Shown here: positions 1 to 8,283 of the stretch, piece by piece
Numbering within the stretch: position 1 is the stretch's first letter
How the letters are laid out: every line of letters starts with the position of its first letter
Source: Paenibacillus sp. FSL R5-0766
GTDB taxonomy: Bacteria; Bacillota; Bacilli; Paenibacillales; Paenibacillaceae
NCBI RefSeq assembly: GCF_037971845.1
Contig: NZ_CP150227.1
Location: 5,146,001 to 5,210,000 of the forward strand
DNA: 64,000 bases
Direction: 5' to 3'
Made by a program: the position numbers and the translations under genes
Notes under the pieces: model-generated
Database searches by the model: none
What the model was told of the DNA's origin: nothing
The model's input: only the letters and a program-made list of their open reading frames with translations

Positions 1-1
1 A

Positions 2-103
2 CTGAGTAGCGATTCCATGATCTATGGCAGTAATGTCAAAGTCCATGATTTACGAGATACCGCAGACGTAGCCCCTCAGCCCACTGGATGGTTTGTACGA
101 TAA
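2..103 (+). CDS. C-terminal tail of an unidentified protein (5' end outside window)
   Basis: An open frame runs from the window edge for 33 codons to TAA at 101-103 and ends in PTGWFVR. It is followed at once by a strong hairpin terminator, which supports it as the true end of a plus-strand gene. I do not recognise the family; too little is visible. Confidence 0.5.
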   Translation: MSSDSMIYGSNVKVHDLRDTADVAPQPTGWFVR

Positions 104-125
104 ACGTTGAATTAGCACTATAATC

Positions 126-169
126 AAAACCTCCCAATCCCAGATGCTCCGTGGGACGGGAGGTTTTTT
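126..169. terminator. Bidirectional rho-independent terminator
   Basis: AAAACCTCCC at 126-135 pairs with GGGAGGTTTT at 158-167 and is followed by T residues. The A-run on the left gives a U-tract on the other strand. It serves the gene ending at 103 (+) and the lipoprotein gene ending at 255 (-). Confidence 0.85.
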
Positions 170-254
170 ATCAATTTTATTGAGTTTATTAGGCACTATT
201 TTTGTGAACATTTCATTTGAGTTAACGTTTGCTGTCAGTTCAATTTTGCTGAAA

Positions 255-680
255 TTACTTCACAACAATTTCAATTGGGTTCATGGTCATAGAGATATCC
301 GCGGTCATATCCACAATGAGATTTTGTTTCCCTTTTTTGGTTACTATAAACTCATCTTCAACCTCAACCACTTGACCTAACTTAAACTCAGTTACATATC
401 CCACATCCGCATAATTACGCTGCTCGTTACTACCGGAGAAGGAAAAACGAATGATAGGTTTTCCATGGGTTACTTCAACAGGTTTAATACCTGTATATTT
501 TAATGTTCCTTTTACTTTCAATGTCTCACCCGTACTTAAAACTGTTGGTGTTGTGACTTCGAGAATAAAATCAGTTGCTACTACACGTTCAGTAACATTA
601 TCCTCATTTTTATCGGTTGATGAACACCCAGCTATTGTCATGGATACCGCTAATACCAACATTAAGATGCTATTACTCAT
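255..680 (-). CDS. Putative lipoprotein, beta-sandwich type, unknown function
   Basis: A 141-aa protein with a short hydrophobic N-terminus ending in a lipobox (TIAGC, residues 15-19), so it is probably lipidated and held on the outer face of the membrane. The rest is beta-rich and resembles small secreted BsuPI/CARDB-like domains, but no family is certain. The ATG at 680 has no ribosome site at proper distance: GAGAGAGGTGAT lies about 20 bases upstream. It is well placed for in-frame ATT codons at 689 or 686, which would also add the lysine that the signal peptide otherwise lacks. An ATT start is therefore possible. Confidence 0.7.
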   Translation of the reverse strand: MSNSILMLVLAVSMTIAGCSSTDKNEDNVTERVVATDFILEVTTPTVLSTGETLKVKGTLKYTGIKPVEVTHGKPIIRFSFSGSNEQRNYADVGYVTEFKLGQVVEVEDEFIVTKKGKQNLIVDMTADISMTMNPIEIVVK

Positions 681-794
681 TTTAATAATTTCGTATCACC
701 TCTCTCATACTCTAACGAATGATGTATAGAAAGGGTTGCTCAATTTGTTCCTTGGTTTCCCTGAACTATCATTTACTGTTAGTTCAATCATGTA

Positions 795-1265
795 TCACAC
801 GAATTCAATTAACTTCTTATCTATTTCTGCGATATCACCAATCTCCGATGTACCATCCCAAAGGATAATTGAAGAAGCTTCATCGTTTTCAACAAAATCA
901 TCAAGTTGGCACAATTCACCCATGAACAGAGCTCCATACTCCGTCCGTTCGGGTCCATGAAAACTTGGCTGGAGTCTAAACTTCATTAGCCCTTTGAATT
1001 CAGCCGTATCCATATTTTGATTGGTTTCCTCAAACAATTCTCTAATTACACATTGTTCCGCATTCTCTCCAGCTTCAATAATACCACCTGGAAGTTCCCA
1101 GTTGTTTCTCCACTTATTATGCATGAATAGATATTTTCCTTGGCACTTCACCACAATTAGAGCATGTGTTAGTGGAGCATCCAGTGTGCTTGTAATGACC
1201 TTATCGTATTCGATACGAATAAATTCCAAAAAAATGTTACCTTTTGAATCTGTCACGATTGCCAT
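795..1265 (-). CDS. Nudix hydrolase
   Basis: A 156-aa Nudix-family pyrophosphohydrolase, acting on a nucleoside diphosphate linked to some other group; the substrate cannot be read from sequence. The Nudix box is clear: GIIEAGENAEQCVIRELFEE fits Gx5Ex7REUxEE, and GGI is preceded by the usual WELP strand. The start at 1265 is chosen because GGAGGAG lies 6 bases upstream. The frame stays open to 1406, but that stretch contains a terminator hairpin (1303-1330), so the longer form is unlikely. It stands alone on the minus strand. Confidence 0.88.
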   Translation of the reverse strand: MAIVTDSKGNIFLEFIRIEYDKVITSTLDAPLTHALIVVKCQGKYLFMHNKWRNNWELPGGIIEAGENAEQCVIRELFEETNQNMDTAEFKGLMKFRLQPSFHGPERTEYGALFMGELCQLDDFVENDEASSIILWDGTSEIGDIAEIDKKLIEFV

Positions 1266-1290
1266 TTTTACTCCTCCATTTCTTTTGTAA

Positions 1291-1330
1291 AAAAAATAAA
1301 AAAACGCGCTAGACCTTAGTCCTGCGCGTT
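1291..1330 (-). terminator. Terminator upstream of the Nudix gene
   Basis: On the minus strand GAACGCGC pairs with GCGCGTT and is followed by a long U-tract. It lies between any upstream transcript and the Nudix start, so it either ends an upstream unit or acts as an attenuator. Confidence 0.7.
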
Positions 1331-1547
1331 CATATCTCACAGGATGGGGAGCGCGAATAGCGTTAACCCACCCCAAATTTTTTAGGAATGGATTAACGCT
1401 TTTCATGATGGTGAGATTGTTTTAATTCTTGAATTAACATCTGTCATTCTCCTAATCATCAATATATGGAAATGATACCCACCTTAGCACTTTAGAGTCA
1501 AGTATATAATTTTGCTGATTTACCAATAACGTAACCTTCCCGTTAGT

Positions 1548-1727
1548 TCATTCCCACTCTTTCCAAAAGGTCCATCCTCCATCTCTTAGCGAGAAAAGTG
1601 ATTTACACTGCTTACATCTTAAAATTGAACCAGAAGGATATTTTGGATTATCGATATACAGTTTGGGAACACATTTCTCGTAGCCACACTTTGGGCAAAT
1701 CTGTCTCATGCTTTTCTTTGTTTTCAA
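1548..1727 (-). CDS. Small zinc-ribbon protein (TTG start)
   Basis: A 59-aa protein read from TTG at 1727, with GAGGTAAGAAG immediately upstream as a good ribosome site. An internal ATG at 1709 lacks one. It has two CxxC knuckles, CPKC (residues 11-14) and CKQC (about 39-42), the pattern of a four-cysteine zinc ribbon. The C-terminus is tryptophan-rich (GGWTFWKEWE). Such proteins often bind nucleic acid or act as adaptors; the partner here is unknown. It is isolated, with about 230 bases to either neighbour. Confidence 0.65.
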   Translation of the reverse strand: MKTKKSMRQICPKCGYEKCVPKLYIDNPKYPSGSILRCKQCKSLFSLRDGGWTFWKEWE

Positions 1728-1962
1728 CTTCTTACCTCGATTTATTTATATATTTTCTTTATTCTAGCTCATTCATTGAACTAAACTGTCCTTTAGCTGA
1801 ACAAAAACAACCGATCACGTGAACTGTACCTCCATTGTTAGTCGTGTTTAACAAATGGGGTGCAGCTCACAAGCTGATCGACTGCTGTCTGAGGTTTATT
1901 GAGTTACCGTATACTTTTAGTGTAACAAATGACGACGAATATAATTTGACACTTCAGTATCA

Positions 1963-2604
1963 TCAAAAACCGAAATGCTTTTCAACTTCCAGTAACATCT
2001 GATCTTTATTAGACTGAGATGTTCTCATAAACCATTTTAATTGATACTGCTCTGCTTGTTGCAGGTAATGATTCGATGCTCTAACCACCGTGTTTAATGT
2101 TTCTTCCCGTGCACGTTGTGGATCTGATAAACTAGGGAACAAACCCTCCATGCCTCTCAGATGATCCCGATCCAAATACTCCGCTCGAACTAGGTCATCT
2201 TCTGCAAACATATAAACAACTCGGTTGGGGTTAACAATCTCCCTTAGATAAGCAGGTTCCATAAAAGTATCTACTACGATTGGCTTCTCTTTCCCCATCT
2301 GTAACAAATCCAAAATAATAAACTCAACGCTTTCATCAAACACTGAATTTAACCAGTGACTTCTATCGTTCCCACGCCCTAAAAAGAACCATTCTCAATC
2401 AATGAAGTGTCGCAAAATTGCTGGATGATCCTGCGGATTAGCCTTTTTTTGATAATCGAAAGTGTGGTCATCTGAAGAATAATAATTCATATCCCATTTT
2501 GAAGAAAGTAAATTAGTCATCGTGCTTTTGCCGCCGCAAGGGCCTCCACATATCCAATAAACGTGATCTAAATATTGTCTTAATAGTCGATCTGAAATTT
2601 TCAT
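1963..2604 (-). pseudogene. P-loop kinase-like protein interrupted by one in-frame TGA
   Basis: The frame runs from ATG 2604 to 1963 (214 codons) with a single stop, TGA at 2397-2395, after residue 69. Reading on in the same frame gives a continuous protein (ID-x-EWFFLGRGNDRSHWLNS), so the stop probably replaces TGG (Trp). The N-terminus has a Walker A motif, GGPCGGKST (about residues 20-28), after a YWICGG strand, as in small kinases of the AAA_18/shikimate-kinase type. The downstream half carries VVDTFMEPAYL and VVYMFAEDD strands. Substrate is unknown. It is either a recent nonsense mutation or a sequencing error. Confidence 0.7.
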
Positions 2605-2759
2605 TGTACAACCATCCCCCTGTATAAGAATGTTTCTTAAATGGGAGAATATCTCATTTTGTTCGCATTAAATGTCCAGGTCGCTGGCATTGCTACACCG
2701 CCTTTCCGAGCTTAATTTCTGATAAATTTATTCCTCGGAATCACTTTTCACAATCACAA

Positions 2760-3236
2760 CTAATGATCTGTATACTGCAAAGCGTGAATCGGTGTACCTT
2801 TAGTGATTTCACCTGTCAATGTATTGATTTCTAGTAGCTCTACTAAAACCTTCCATCCATTTTCGCTTTTGAAAATTTTATACGGGAGTGGTGGTGACTG
2901 TTCGTAGTCTTGTCCTGCATACTTTTGAACTACGTAAAGTTGAACTTCATCCGTATTGATTTGTTTGCTTTCCACAATTTCATACCCTGTAGTTGGATTG
3001 GTTTTAAAATCCTTCACATATCCTTCTTCACGACTTTTCTCATCCAAATAATTTGTATCTTTAGAATAGAACATCATTCCTTCAACATCCCTAGCAATGT
3101 AAGCCTGAAAGTACTCCGTTGCTGCTTCCATCGGAGTTTGGGCTACGACTCTTTCCGCAGTTGTAGTCGATGCTACTAAAATAGAACCAGCAACAACACT
3201 GGCAAGTAAAAGCGATACTAATCCTTTTCGTTTCAT
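2760..3236 (-). CDS. Secreted protein of unknown function, NTF2/DUF4878-like
   Basis: A 158-aa protein with an N-terminal signal peptide (KRK, then about 17 hydrophobic residues, with probable cleavage near residue 28-33). The mature part starts with PMEAATEYFQAYIARDVEGM, the helix pair typical of small NTF2-like secreted domains. It then alternates strands up to WKVLVELLEINTLTGEI. AAGGAG lies 10 bases before the ATG. I infer an extracytoplasmic location; no enzymatic residues are evident. It is monocistronic. Confidence 0.7.
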   Translation of the reverse strand: MKRKGLVSLLLASVVAGSILVASTTTAERVVAQTPMEAATEYFQAYIARDVEGMMFYSKDTNYLDEKSREEGYVKDFKTNPTTGYEIVESKQINTDEVQLYVVQKYAGQDYEQSPPLPYKIFKSENGWKVLVELLEINTLTGEITKGTPIHALQYTDH

Positions 3237-3434
3237 GGATTGAGAACTCCTTTTTAGTGATAGAGTTGGTAATAGTGATCAAATTTTCTTTGAGATCTAT
3301 TTAGTATAACGCATTGAATTATTGGAAAGTTTTTATATTTATGAGAAATTTGTTTACATCTATCTTTTAGCCTCTTTATCCAAACTCTTCTTTACGCCCA
3401 CCTCACTTAATGTTAGATTTTATAACATATCATT

Positions 3435-5135
3435 ATGAAAGCGAGTGGGTTAAAGATGGATCTGCGACAGTTATTGACTATCCCCATTCTCTCCAAAGCA
3501 AAGGTCATTGCCGGGCATCGTGGCCTTGATCGCTTGGTGCAATCGATTAATATTATGGACGCACCAGATATTGTCCAATTCCTGAAGCCAGGGGATATGC
3601 TGCTGACGAACGGTTATATCCTAAAAGATCGTCCCGATGCTCATCTTGCATTCATTACAGACATGCATGCAATTGGTTGTGCAGCGCTTGCTGTCAAGAC
3701 ACAGCGTTTCTCTCTTGAATTATCTCCGCAACTGCTTGAGATAGCCGACAGACTAGGCTTCCCAATCATCGAGCTGTCTGAGATAGACAATACACTCGGT
3801 GAGATATTTCAACATTCGATCAGTGCCATCCTCCAGAACAAAACCCATGAGCTACACTACGCCTTGTCTATTCACAAGCAATTTTCCACGATGGTGATGC
3901 AGGGAAAAGGCATACCATCCATCGTAGATACATTGTCTCAGTTGCTATCCTCACCTGTACTTCTGCTTGGTTCGAAGAAACAGATTACGGCAAGCTCCCA
4001 TTATGCACAACAGATGGATCACCAGTCTCTCGCCGCGCCCTTACTGACTTTTATAGATGAGTCCCCTTCCTTCCACACCGCAATCTCGATCTGTCTACTT
4101 ACTGCTGATAAATATCGACATGCTGAGCTTCATCCCATCTTCACGGATCGGCACGAGGGTTATTTGATCGCACTATACGAGAGTTCCGCAAGCTCTAAAC
4201 TCTCCACTCTGGCACTGGAGCAAGCCGTCAATGTGATCGGCCTGGAGTTAACCAAGAAACAAGCCGTCAAGGAACGCTCCCGCCGTTACAAAAATGAATA
4301 TTTCTCCGATCTCATTCAAGGCTTCATTCGTTCGGAACAAGAAGCGCTACATCGCGGCAAGAAATATGGGCTGCAAGCCAAAGGGAGTTCTGTTCTCATC
4401 ATCGCCAAAAAGGATGAATCCTTAGCGGACATACCTAAGCAGAACTCTACTCCCTCTGGGGGAGAGCGTTTCATCTCGGAACGAGACGCTAATTATGAGC
4501 TGATTAAACAGGAATTCGCCCGATTGGATCTCTCCTTTGTCATGTTCACTAAGAACGACCAGTTCGGCATACTCGTCTTTTTGGCCGAATCGTCTTGGGA
4601 CGAACATACCGTTGTTCAGCAGCTTGAGCGGATCGCGAGCAGTCTGTATACAGAGTCGCAACTCAGCCTATCCTTCGGAATAGGTAATCCCTACACAAAC
4701 GTATTGGATATCGGACTCTCCTATAAGGAGGCAGTCAAGGCCCTCCAATCCGGCTATCAGATGCGAAAGACCCGCTTCGCTCACTCCTATCAAACCATGG
4801 ATATAAGCCGTCTGCTGCGCATGATTCCTTACGATGAGATGCTGCAATTCCATCACGAAACCTTTAAGGCCTTCGCTGACCGAGATCCAAATGAGCGTAA
4901 CGAGCTTATGAAAACCTTGTCCTCTTTCTATGAGAATCATTGCCAGATCGTTGATACAGCCAAAGAGCTGTTCGTACATCGCAATACAGTGATCTATAGG
5001 TTGGAAAAATGCGAGAAACTGACCGGCAGGAACATTAAGGACCCGATGGAGAGCCTGCGCTTCCGACTTGCCTTCGCGCTTGAGTCCCTTTTGAATGTTA
5101 ATCCAGCTCCTAGTGAAGCTAATCATACGTCTTGA
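3435..5135 (+). CDS. pucR: PucR-family transcriptional regulator
   Basis: A 566-aa regulator. Residues 1-130 form the PucR N-terminal domain (MDLRQLLTIP, AGHRGLDRLVQSINIMDAPDI). The middle is a GGDEF-like CdaR region. The C-terminal 55 residues are the PucR helix-turn-helix (CQIVDTAKELFVHRNTVIYR). PucR proteins activate purine or other nitrogen-compound catabolism genes. Here the gene lies just upstream of an importer-amidase-RidA operon in the same orientation, so it is the probable activator. ATG at 3456, seven codons in and matching the usual MDLRQLL start, may be the true start; neither start has a strong ribosome site. Confidence 0.85.
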   Translation: MKASGLKMDLRQLLTIPILSKAKVIAGHRGLDRLVQSINIMDAPDIVQFLKPGDMLLTNGYILKDRPDAHLAFITDMHAIGCAALAVKTQRFSLELSPQLLEIADRLGFPIIELSEIDNTLGEIFQHSISAILQNKTHELHYALSIHKQFSTMVMQGKGIPSIVDTLSQLLSSPVLLLGSKKQITASSHYAQQMDHQSLAAPLLTFIDESPSFHTAISICLLTADKYRHAELHPIFTDRHEGYLIALYESSASSKLSTLALEQAVNVIGLELTKKQAVKERSRRYKNEYFSDLIQGFIRSEQEALHRGKKYGLQAKGSSVLIIAKKDESLADIPKQNSTPSGGERFISERDANYELIKQEFARLDLSFVMFTKNDQFGILVFLAESSWDEHTVVQQLERIASSLYTESQLSLSFGIGNPYTNVLDIGLSYKEAVKALQSGYQMRKTRFAHSYQTMDISRLLRMIPYDEMLQFHHETFKAFADRDPNERNELMKTLSSFYENHCQIVDTAKELFVHRNTVIYRLEKCEKLTGRNIKDPMESLRFRLAFALESLLNVNPAPSEANHTS

Positions 5136-5142
5136 ACCGAGG

Positions 5143-5172
5143 ACGTGTCATGTATAATGACACGTTTTTTTT
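5143..5172 (+). terminator. Terminator of pucR
   Basis: ACGTGTCAT (5143-5151) pairs with ATGACACGT (5157-5165) across a 5-base loop and runs into eight T residues. It isolates pucR from the transport operon. Confidence 0.9.
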
Positions 5173-5303
5173 GTTTTCTTTTCATATTCAATTCAGATTC
5201 AATCTTCATTTGTGCATTTTAACTGATTTAATTCTATTTTTATGTTCAGAGTAACTAATGACAACTGTACAAACAGTCTATATGATTAGGAATATATTCA
5301 TCA

Positions 5304-5322
5304 ATGTTATATTAATTAACAT
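5304..5322. promoter_or_regulatory. Possible operator upstream of the ABC operon
   Basis: ATGTTA at 5304-5309 and TAACAT at 5317-5322 form a perfect 6-bp inverted repeat with a 7-base spacer, about 56 bases before the ATPase start in an AT-rich promoter region. It could be a PucR or other regulator site. This is inference from symmetry and position only. Confidence 0.3.
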
Positions 5323-5377
5323 AAATTCGCATCAAGAAACAAACAAACATCAGGCTGTAGGAAAGGGGCTACCTATC

Positions 5378-6154
5378 ATGGCTATACAGATACAAGGCGT
5401 ATCCAAATCATTTGTCAGTGCAACCGGAGAAGATATTCAGGTCCTGGCTGAGGTTTCGATGCAAATCAAAAAGCAGGAGTTCTTCAGCATCGTGGGACCG
5501 AGCGGCTGCGGCAAAAGTACGATCTTCAACATTATCGCGGGTCTGCTTAAGCCAACAAATGGCAAGGTTATCGTCTGTGGCGAAGAGATCGATCAGACCA
5601 CCGGACATGTCGGTTATATGATGCAGAAGGACCTGTTACTTCCTTGGAGAAGCATCCTGGACAATGTCACGTTAGGCTTGGAAGTGAAGGGCATGTCCAA
5701 AAAGGATCGCAGCGATATTGCCATGGATTACTTGGATCGTTACGGCCTGGCTTCATTCGCAGAAGCCTATCCCTCCACACTATCTGGCGGTATGCGCCAA
5801 CGTGTAGCCCTCATACGCACCCTCGTTACCCAGCCCGATATTATATTACTGGACGAACCCTTCTCCGCACTTGATTATCAGACCAGACTCATTCTGGAAG
5901 ATGAAATCTTGTCCATCCTAAAGTCCGAGGGCAAGACAGGCGTCCTGATCACACATGACATCGAGGAAGCGATCGCCATCTCCGACCGTATTGCCGTCAT
6001 GAGTAAACGACCAACAACCGTGAAGCAGGTGTATGACATTGGGCTCGCTTCCCAATACGGTTCAGCACTGAAAGCCCGCTCCGACCACAAGTTCAAACAG
6101 TATTTTGAATCGATCTGGTCAGAGCTTGATATCCAAATGGGGAGGATCAGCTAA
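5378..6154 (+). CDS. NitT/TauT-family ABC transporter ATP-binding protein
   Basis: A 258-aa cytoplasmic ATPase of the SsuB/TauB/NrtD type, driving uptake through the adjoining permease. Walker A GPSGCGKST (about residues 39-47), signature LSGGMRQRVAL, Walker B IILLDEPFSALD and the H-loop THDIEEA are intact. The start at 5378 follows GAAAGGGG and matches family N-termini (MAIQIQGVSKSF). An in-frame upstream ATG at 5258 has no ribosome site. The stop overlaps the permease start by one base, indicating translational coupling. Confidence 0.92.
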   Translation: MAIQIQGVSKSFVSATGEDIQVLAEVSMQIKKQEFFSIVGPSGCGKSTIFNIIAGLLKPTNGKVIVCGEEIDQTTGHVGYMMQKDLLLPWRSILDNVTLGLEVKGMSKKDRSDIAMDYLDRYGLASFAEAYPSTLSGGMRQRVALIRTLVTQPDIILLDEPFSALDYQTRLILEDEILSILKSEGKTGVLITHDIEEAIAISDRIAVMSKRPTTVKQVYDIGLASQYGSALKARSDHKFKQYFESIWSELDIQMGRIS

Positions 6155-7020
6155 TGAAGAGCACATCACCTGAAATTACCCTTGCCGGGAAGCCTGCTGG
6201 AGTTGCGAAGAGCAAACGTAGACAGTCCACTTTCTCCAAAGAATGGCTGATGACGATGCTATGGCGGTTCACTATCGTAGCGGTCATCCTGGTGATCTGG
6301 GAATCCGCCGTTCGTTTGAAGCTGGTTAATGGATTCCTCATGGGATCTCCAAGCGCCATTCTCGATGCCGCCATCACGATGGCCAGCTCAGGGCAACTGC
6401 TTACAGACGCGTTTGCAACGGTGAATGCCACCGTTATCGGCTTTGTAGCCGGAAGCTTAATCGGATCATTGGCAGGACTGCTCATGTGGTATTCCAAGTC
6501 CGTTGCCCGTGTACTCGATCCATTCATTGTAGCGATGAACGGTATTCCGAAGATCGCACTTGCTCCCATGATTATCATCTGGTTTGGCTCAGGCATCTTC
6601 TCCAAAATTGCTCTGGCCTCCGTGGCGACATTTATCGTCGCGCTATTATCCGCCTACCAAGCGACGCATCAAATCGACGAATCCCAGATTAATCTGATGA
6701 AATCCTTCGGTGCGAAGAAATCACAAATTTTCCGCAAAATTATCGTTCCTTCCTCTCTGCCATGGATCATCTCGGCCTTCCGTATCAATATCGGTTTGGC
6801 ACTGGTGTCTGTTGTAGGTGGAGAATTCATCTCTTCAGATAAAGGACTTGGACACATGGTATTCGTCGAAGGTAACCTGTTCAACCTTCCGGCCGTATGG
6901 GTCGGCGTGTTCATGCTTATGCTGGTCGCCATGCTCCTCTACACCTGTGTCGGTTATATCGAATCCCGTCTCCTTCCATGGAATGACAACAAGACCAGCA
7001 GCAAATCCACATCTGTATAG
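6154..7020 (+). CDS. NitT/TauT-family ABC transporter permease
   Basis: A 288-aa inner-membrane permease of the SsuC/TauC type with about six membrane segments. The cytoplasmic EAA loop is visible around residues 185-205 (LMKSFGAKKSQIFRKIIVP), which docks on the ATPase. The N-terminal 30 residues are polar and basic. It overlaps the ATPase gene by one base and is followed by the binding-protein gene after 34 bases. Confidence 0.92.
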   Translation: MKSTSPEITLAGKPAGVAKSKRRQSTFSKEWLMTMLWRFTIVAVILVIWESAVRLKLVNGFLMGSPSAILDAAITMASSGQLLTDAFATVNATVIGFVAGSLIGSLAGLLMWYSKSVARVLDPFIVAMNGIPKIALAPMIIIWFGSGIFSKIALASVATFIVALLSAYQATHQIDESQINLMKSFGAKKSQIFRKIIVPSSLPWIISAFRINIGLALVSVVGGEFISSDKGLGHMVFVEGNLFNLPAVWVGVFMLMLVAMLLYTCVGYIESRLLPWNDNKTSSKSTSV

Positions 7021-7054
7021 CTGACCTACAATGATTAAAGGGGACTGATGACTA

Positions 7055-8086
7055 ATGCGTACATTCAAAAAGATAGCTTTTCTAGCAACGATGACGGTTA
7101 TTTTGGCTACACTGCTCAGTGCATGCGGAAGCAATGCCACAACACCCGCGAGTGGTGCAGGTACATCTAATAGCGGGGGGCAAGCAAATACGCAGGTGGA
7201 CAAAATTATGGTCTCCGAGGTGTATCACAACCTGCTCTACCTTCCCTTGTATGTAGCGAACAACCAAGGTTTTCTAAAGGAGAATCGCATTGAGCTCTCT
7301 TCCATACGTGCTGCCGGAAGCGGTCCAACAGCATTGTCTTCGGTGATCTCAGGCGAGTCGGCGTTCTCCTTCCACGGTCCTGAGCATGTCGCATTTGCTA
7401 ATGCAAAGGGCGGAGATGCTCGCTCACTGGTCCTTCTATCCGGCAGTGCCCCAGTCTGGGCAGTTGCGCGAGAAGGAGTAACCGTGAACTCGACAGCGGA
7501 TTTCAAAGGTAAAACCATCGTGGTGGGTTTGGCACCTACAAGTTCGAACAGCTTACTGCGGAAGCTGTTCGCTGACAATAACATCGATATCGACAAGGAT
7601 GTGACGATCACCGAGGTTCAGAATGGCTCCGAGCTTGGTGCTGTATTAGCTGGCAAAGCCGATATTGCTATCGTTTACGAACCTCAGCTGGATCAAGGCA
7701 TTGCAGAAGGACTGCATATTGTCCATGATTTCACAAAGGATTACCCTGACTTTGCCTTTGCAACGATGAATACAACCGCAAGTTTCATTGAAAAGAATCC
7801 TGATCTCATCCAGCGCTTTGTCACCTCTATTGAACAAGCCCTGGACTACATTCAATCGAATCCTGAAGGCGCAAAAGCAGTTGCCGTGAAGGAATTCCCG
7901 AATTTGGACAAAAACGTCGTGGAGCAAGCGGTACAACGCATGATCGACAGCAAGGTATATCCTGCGGAAGGACTCATCAATGAATCAGCATTCGAGACCG
8001 CAATCGATATGCAACGCTTCATCGGCAATCTGAAGGAAGACCTCGCTTACGAGGAGATTATCGATTCAAGCTTCACCACCAAATAG
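7055..8086 (+). CDS. NitT/TauT-family substrate-binding lipoprotein
   Basis: A 343-aa solute-binding protein of the SsuA/THI5-like (NMT1) fold. It has a signal peptide with lipobox LLSAC at about residues 20-24, then a Ser/Gly/Thr-rich linker, then the two-lobed domain starting YHNLLYLPLYVANNQGF. GSGPTALSSVISGE and FKGKTIVVG are typical ligand-lobe motifs. Relatives bind sulfonates, nitrate, pyrimidines or purine breakdown products. The PucR and amidase neighbours suggest a nitrogenous ligand rather than a sulfonate, since no monooxygenase is present. Confidence 0.9.
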   Translation: MRTFKKIAFLATMTVILATLLSACGSNATTPASGAGTSNSGGQANTQVDKIMVSEVYHNLLYLPLYVANNQGFLKENRIELSSIRAAGSGPTALSSVISGESAFSFHGPEHVAFANAKGGDARSLVLLSGSAPVWAVAREGVTVNSTADFKGKTIVVGLAPTSSNSLLRKLFADNNIDIDKDVTITEVQNGSELGAVLAGKADIAIVYEPQLDQGIAEGLHIVHDFTKDYPDFAFATMNTTASFIEKNPDLIQRFVTSIEQALDYIQSNPEGAKAVAVKEFPNLDKNVVEQAVQRMIDSKVYPAEGLINESAFETAIDMQRFIGNLKEDLAYEEIIDSSFTTK

Positions 8087-8097
8087 AGAGAGAAAGG

Positions 8098-8283
8098 GTG
8101 ATTACTCTGAACCAGGACAACTATCTCACACACCGCCGTACAGAAAGCGCCAAATATGCGGACGGAGTTATTACCAGCGAGGAGCTTGCCCTATTTACAG
8201 CAGACTTGGAGCTGATTCGAAGCTTCAAGTTGCCAGAAGAAGTAGGGCCCAATCCCCCGCATAGGAGCGTGCCTCTGCGATGA
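8098..8283 (+). CDS. Small GatC/AtzG-like amidase partner (putative)
   Basis: A 61-aa protein from GTG at 8098. It ends with LPEEVGPNPPHRSVPLR, resembling the tail of GatC, and in size and position matches AtzG (DUF4089), which wraps around the AtzE amidase. Its TGA overlaps the amidase ATG by four bases, so the two are made together, as expected of a subunit pair. AGAGAGAAAGG abuts the GTG; a CTG nine bases downstream is better spaced but rare. The role as amidase subunit is inference from context and a weak C-terminal resemblance. Confidence 0.55.
   Translation: MITLNQDNYLTHRRTESAKYADGVITSEELALFTADLELIRSFKLPEEVGPNPPHRSVPLR

Noticed and set aside
144..380. Plus-strand frame opposite the lipoprotein gene
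   Set aside because: It is antisense to a gene with a lipobox and begins inside a terminator; no ribosome site.
1266..1406. N-terminal extension of the Nudix protein
   Set aside because: The stretch contains a terminator hairpin with a U-tract, and the ATG at 1265 has a perfect ribosome site.
1598..1822. Plus-strand 74-codon frame
   Set aside because: It lies opposite the zinc-ribbon gene, whose CxxC motifs and ribosome site are convincing.
5173..5377. TPP or purine riboswitch upstream of the NitT/TauT-type operon
   Set aside because: The characteristic TPP and purine core motifs are absent, so no riboswitch is called.
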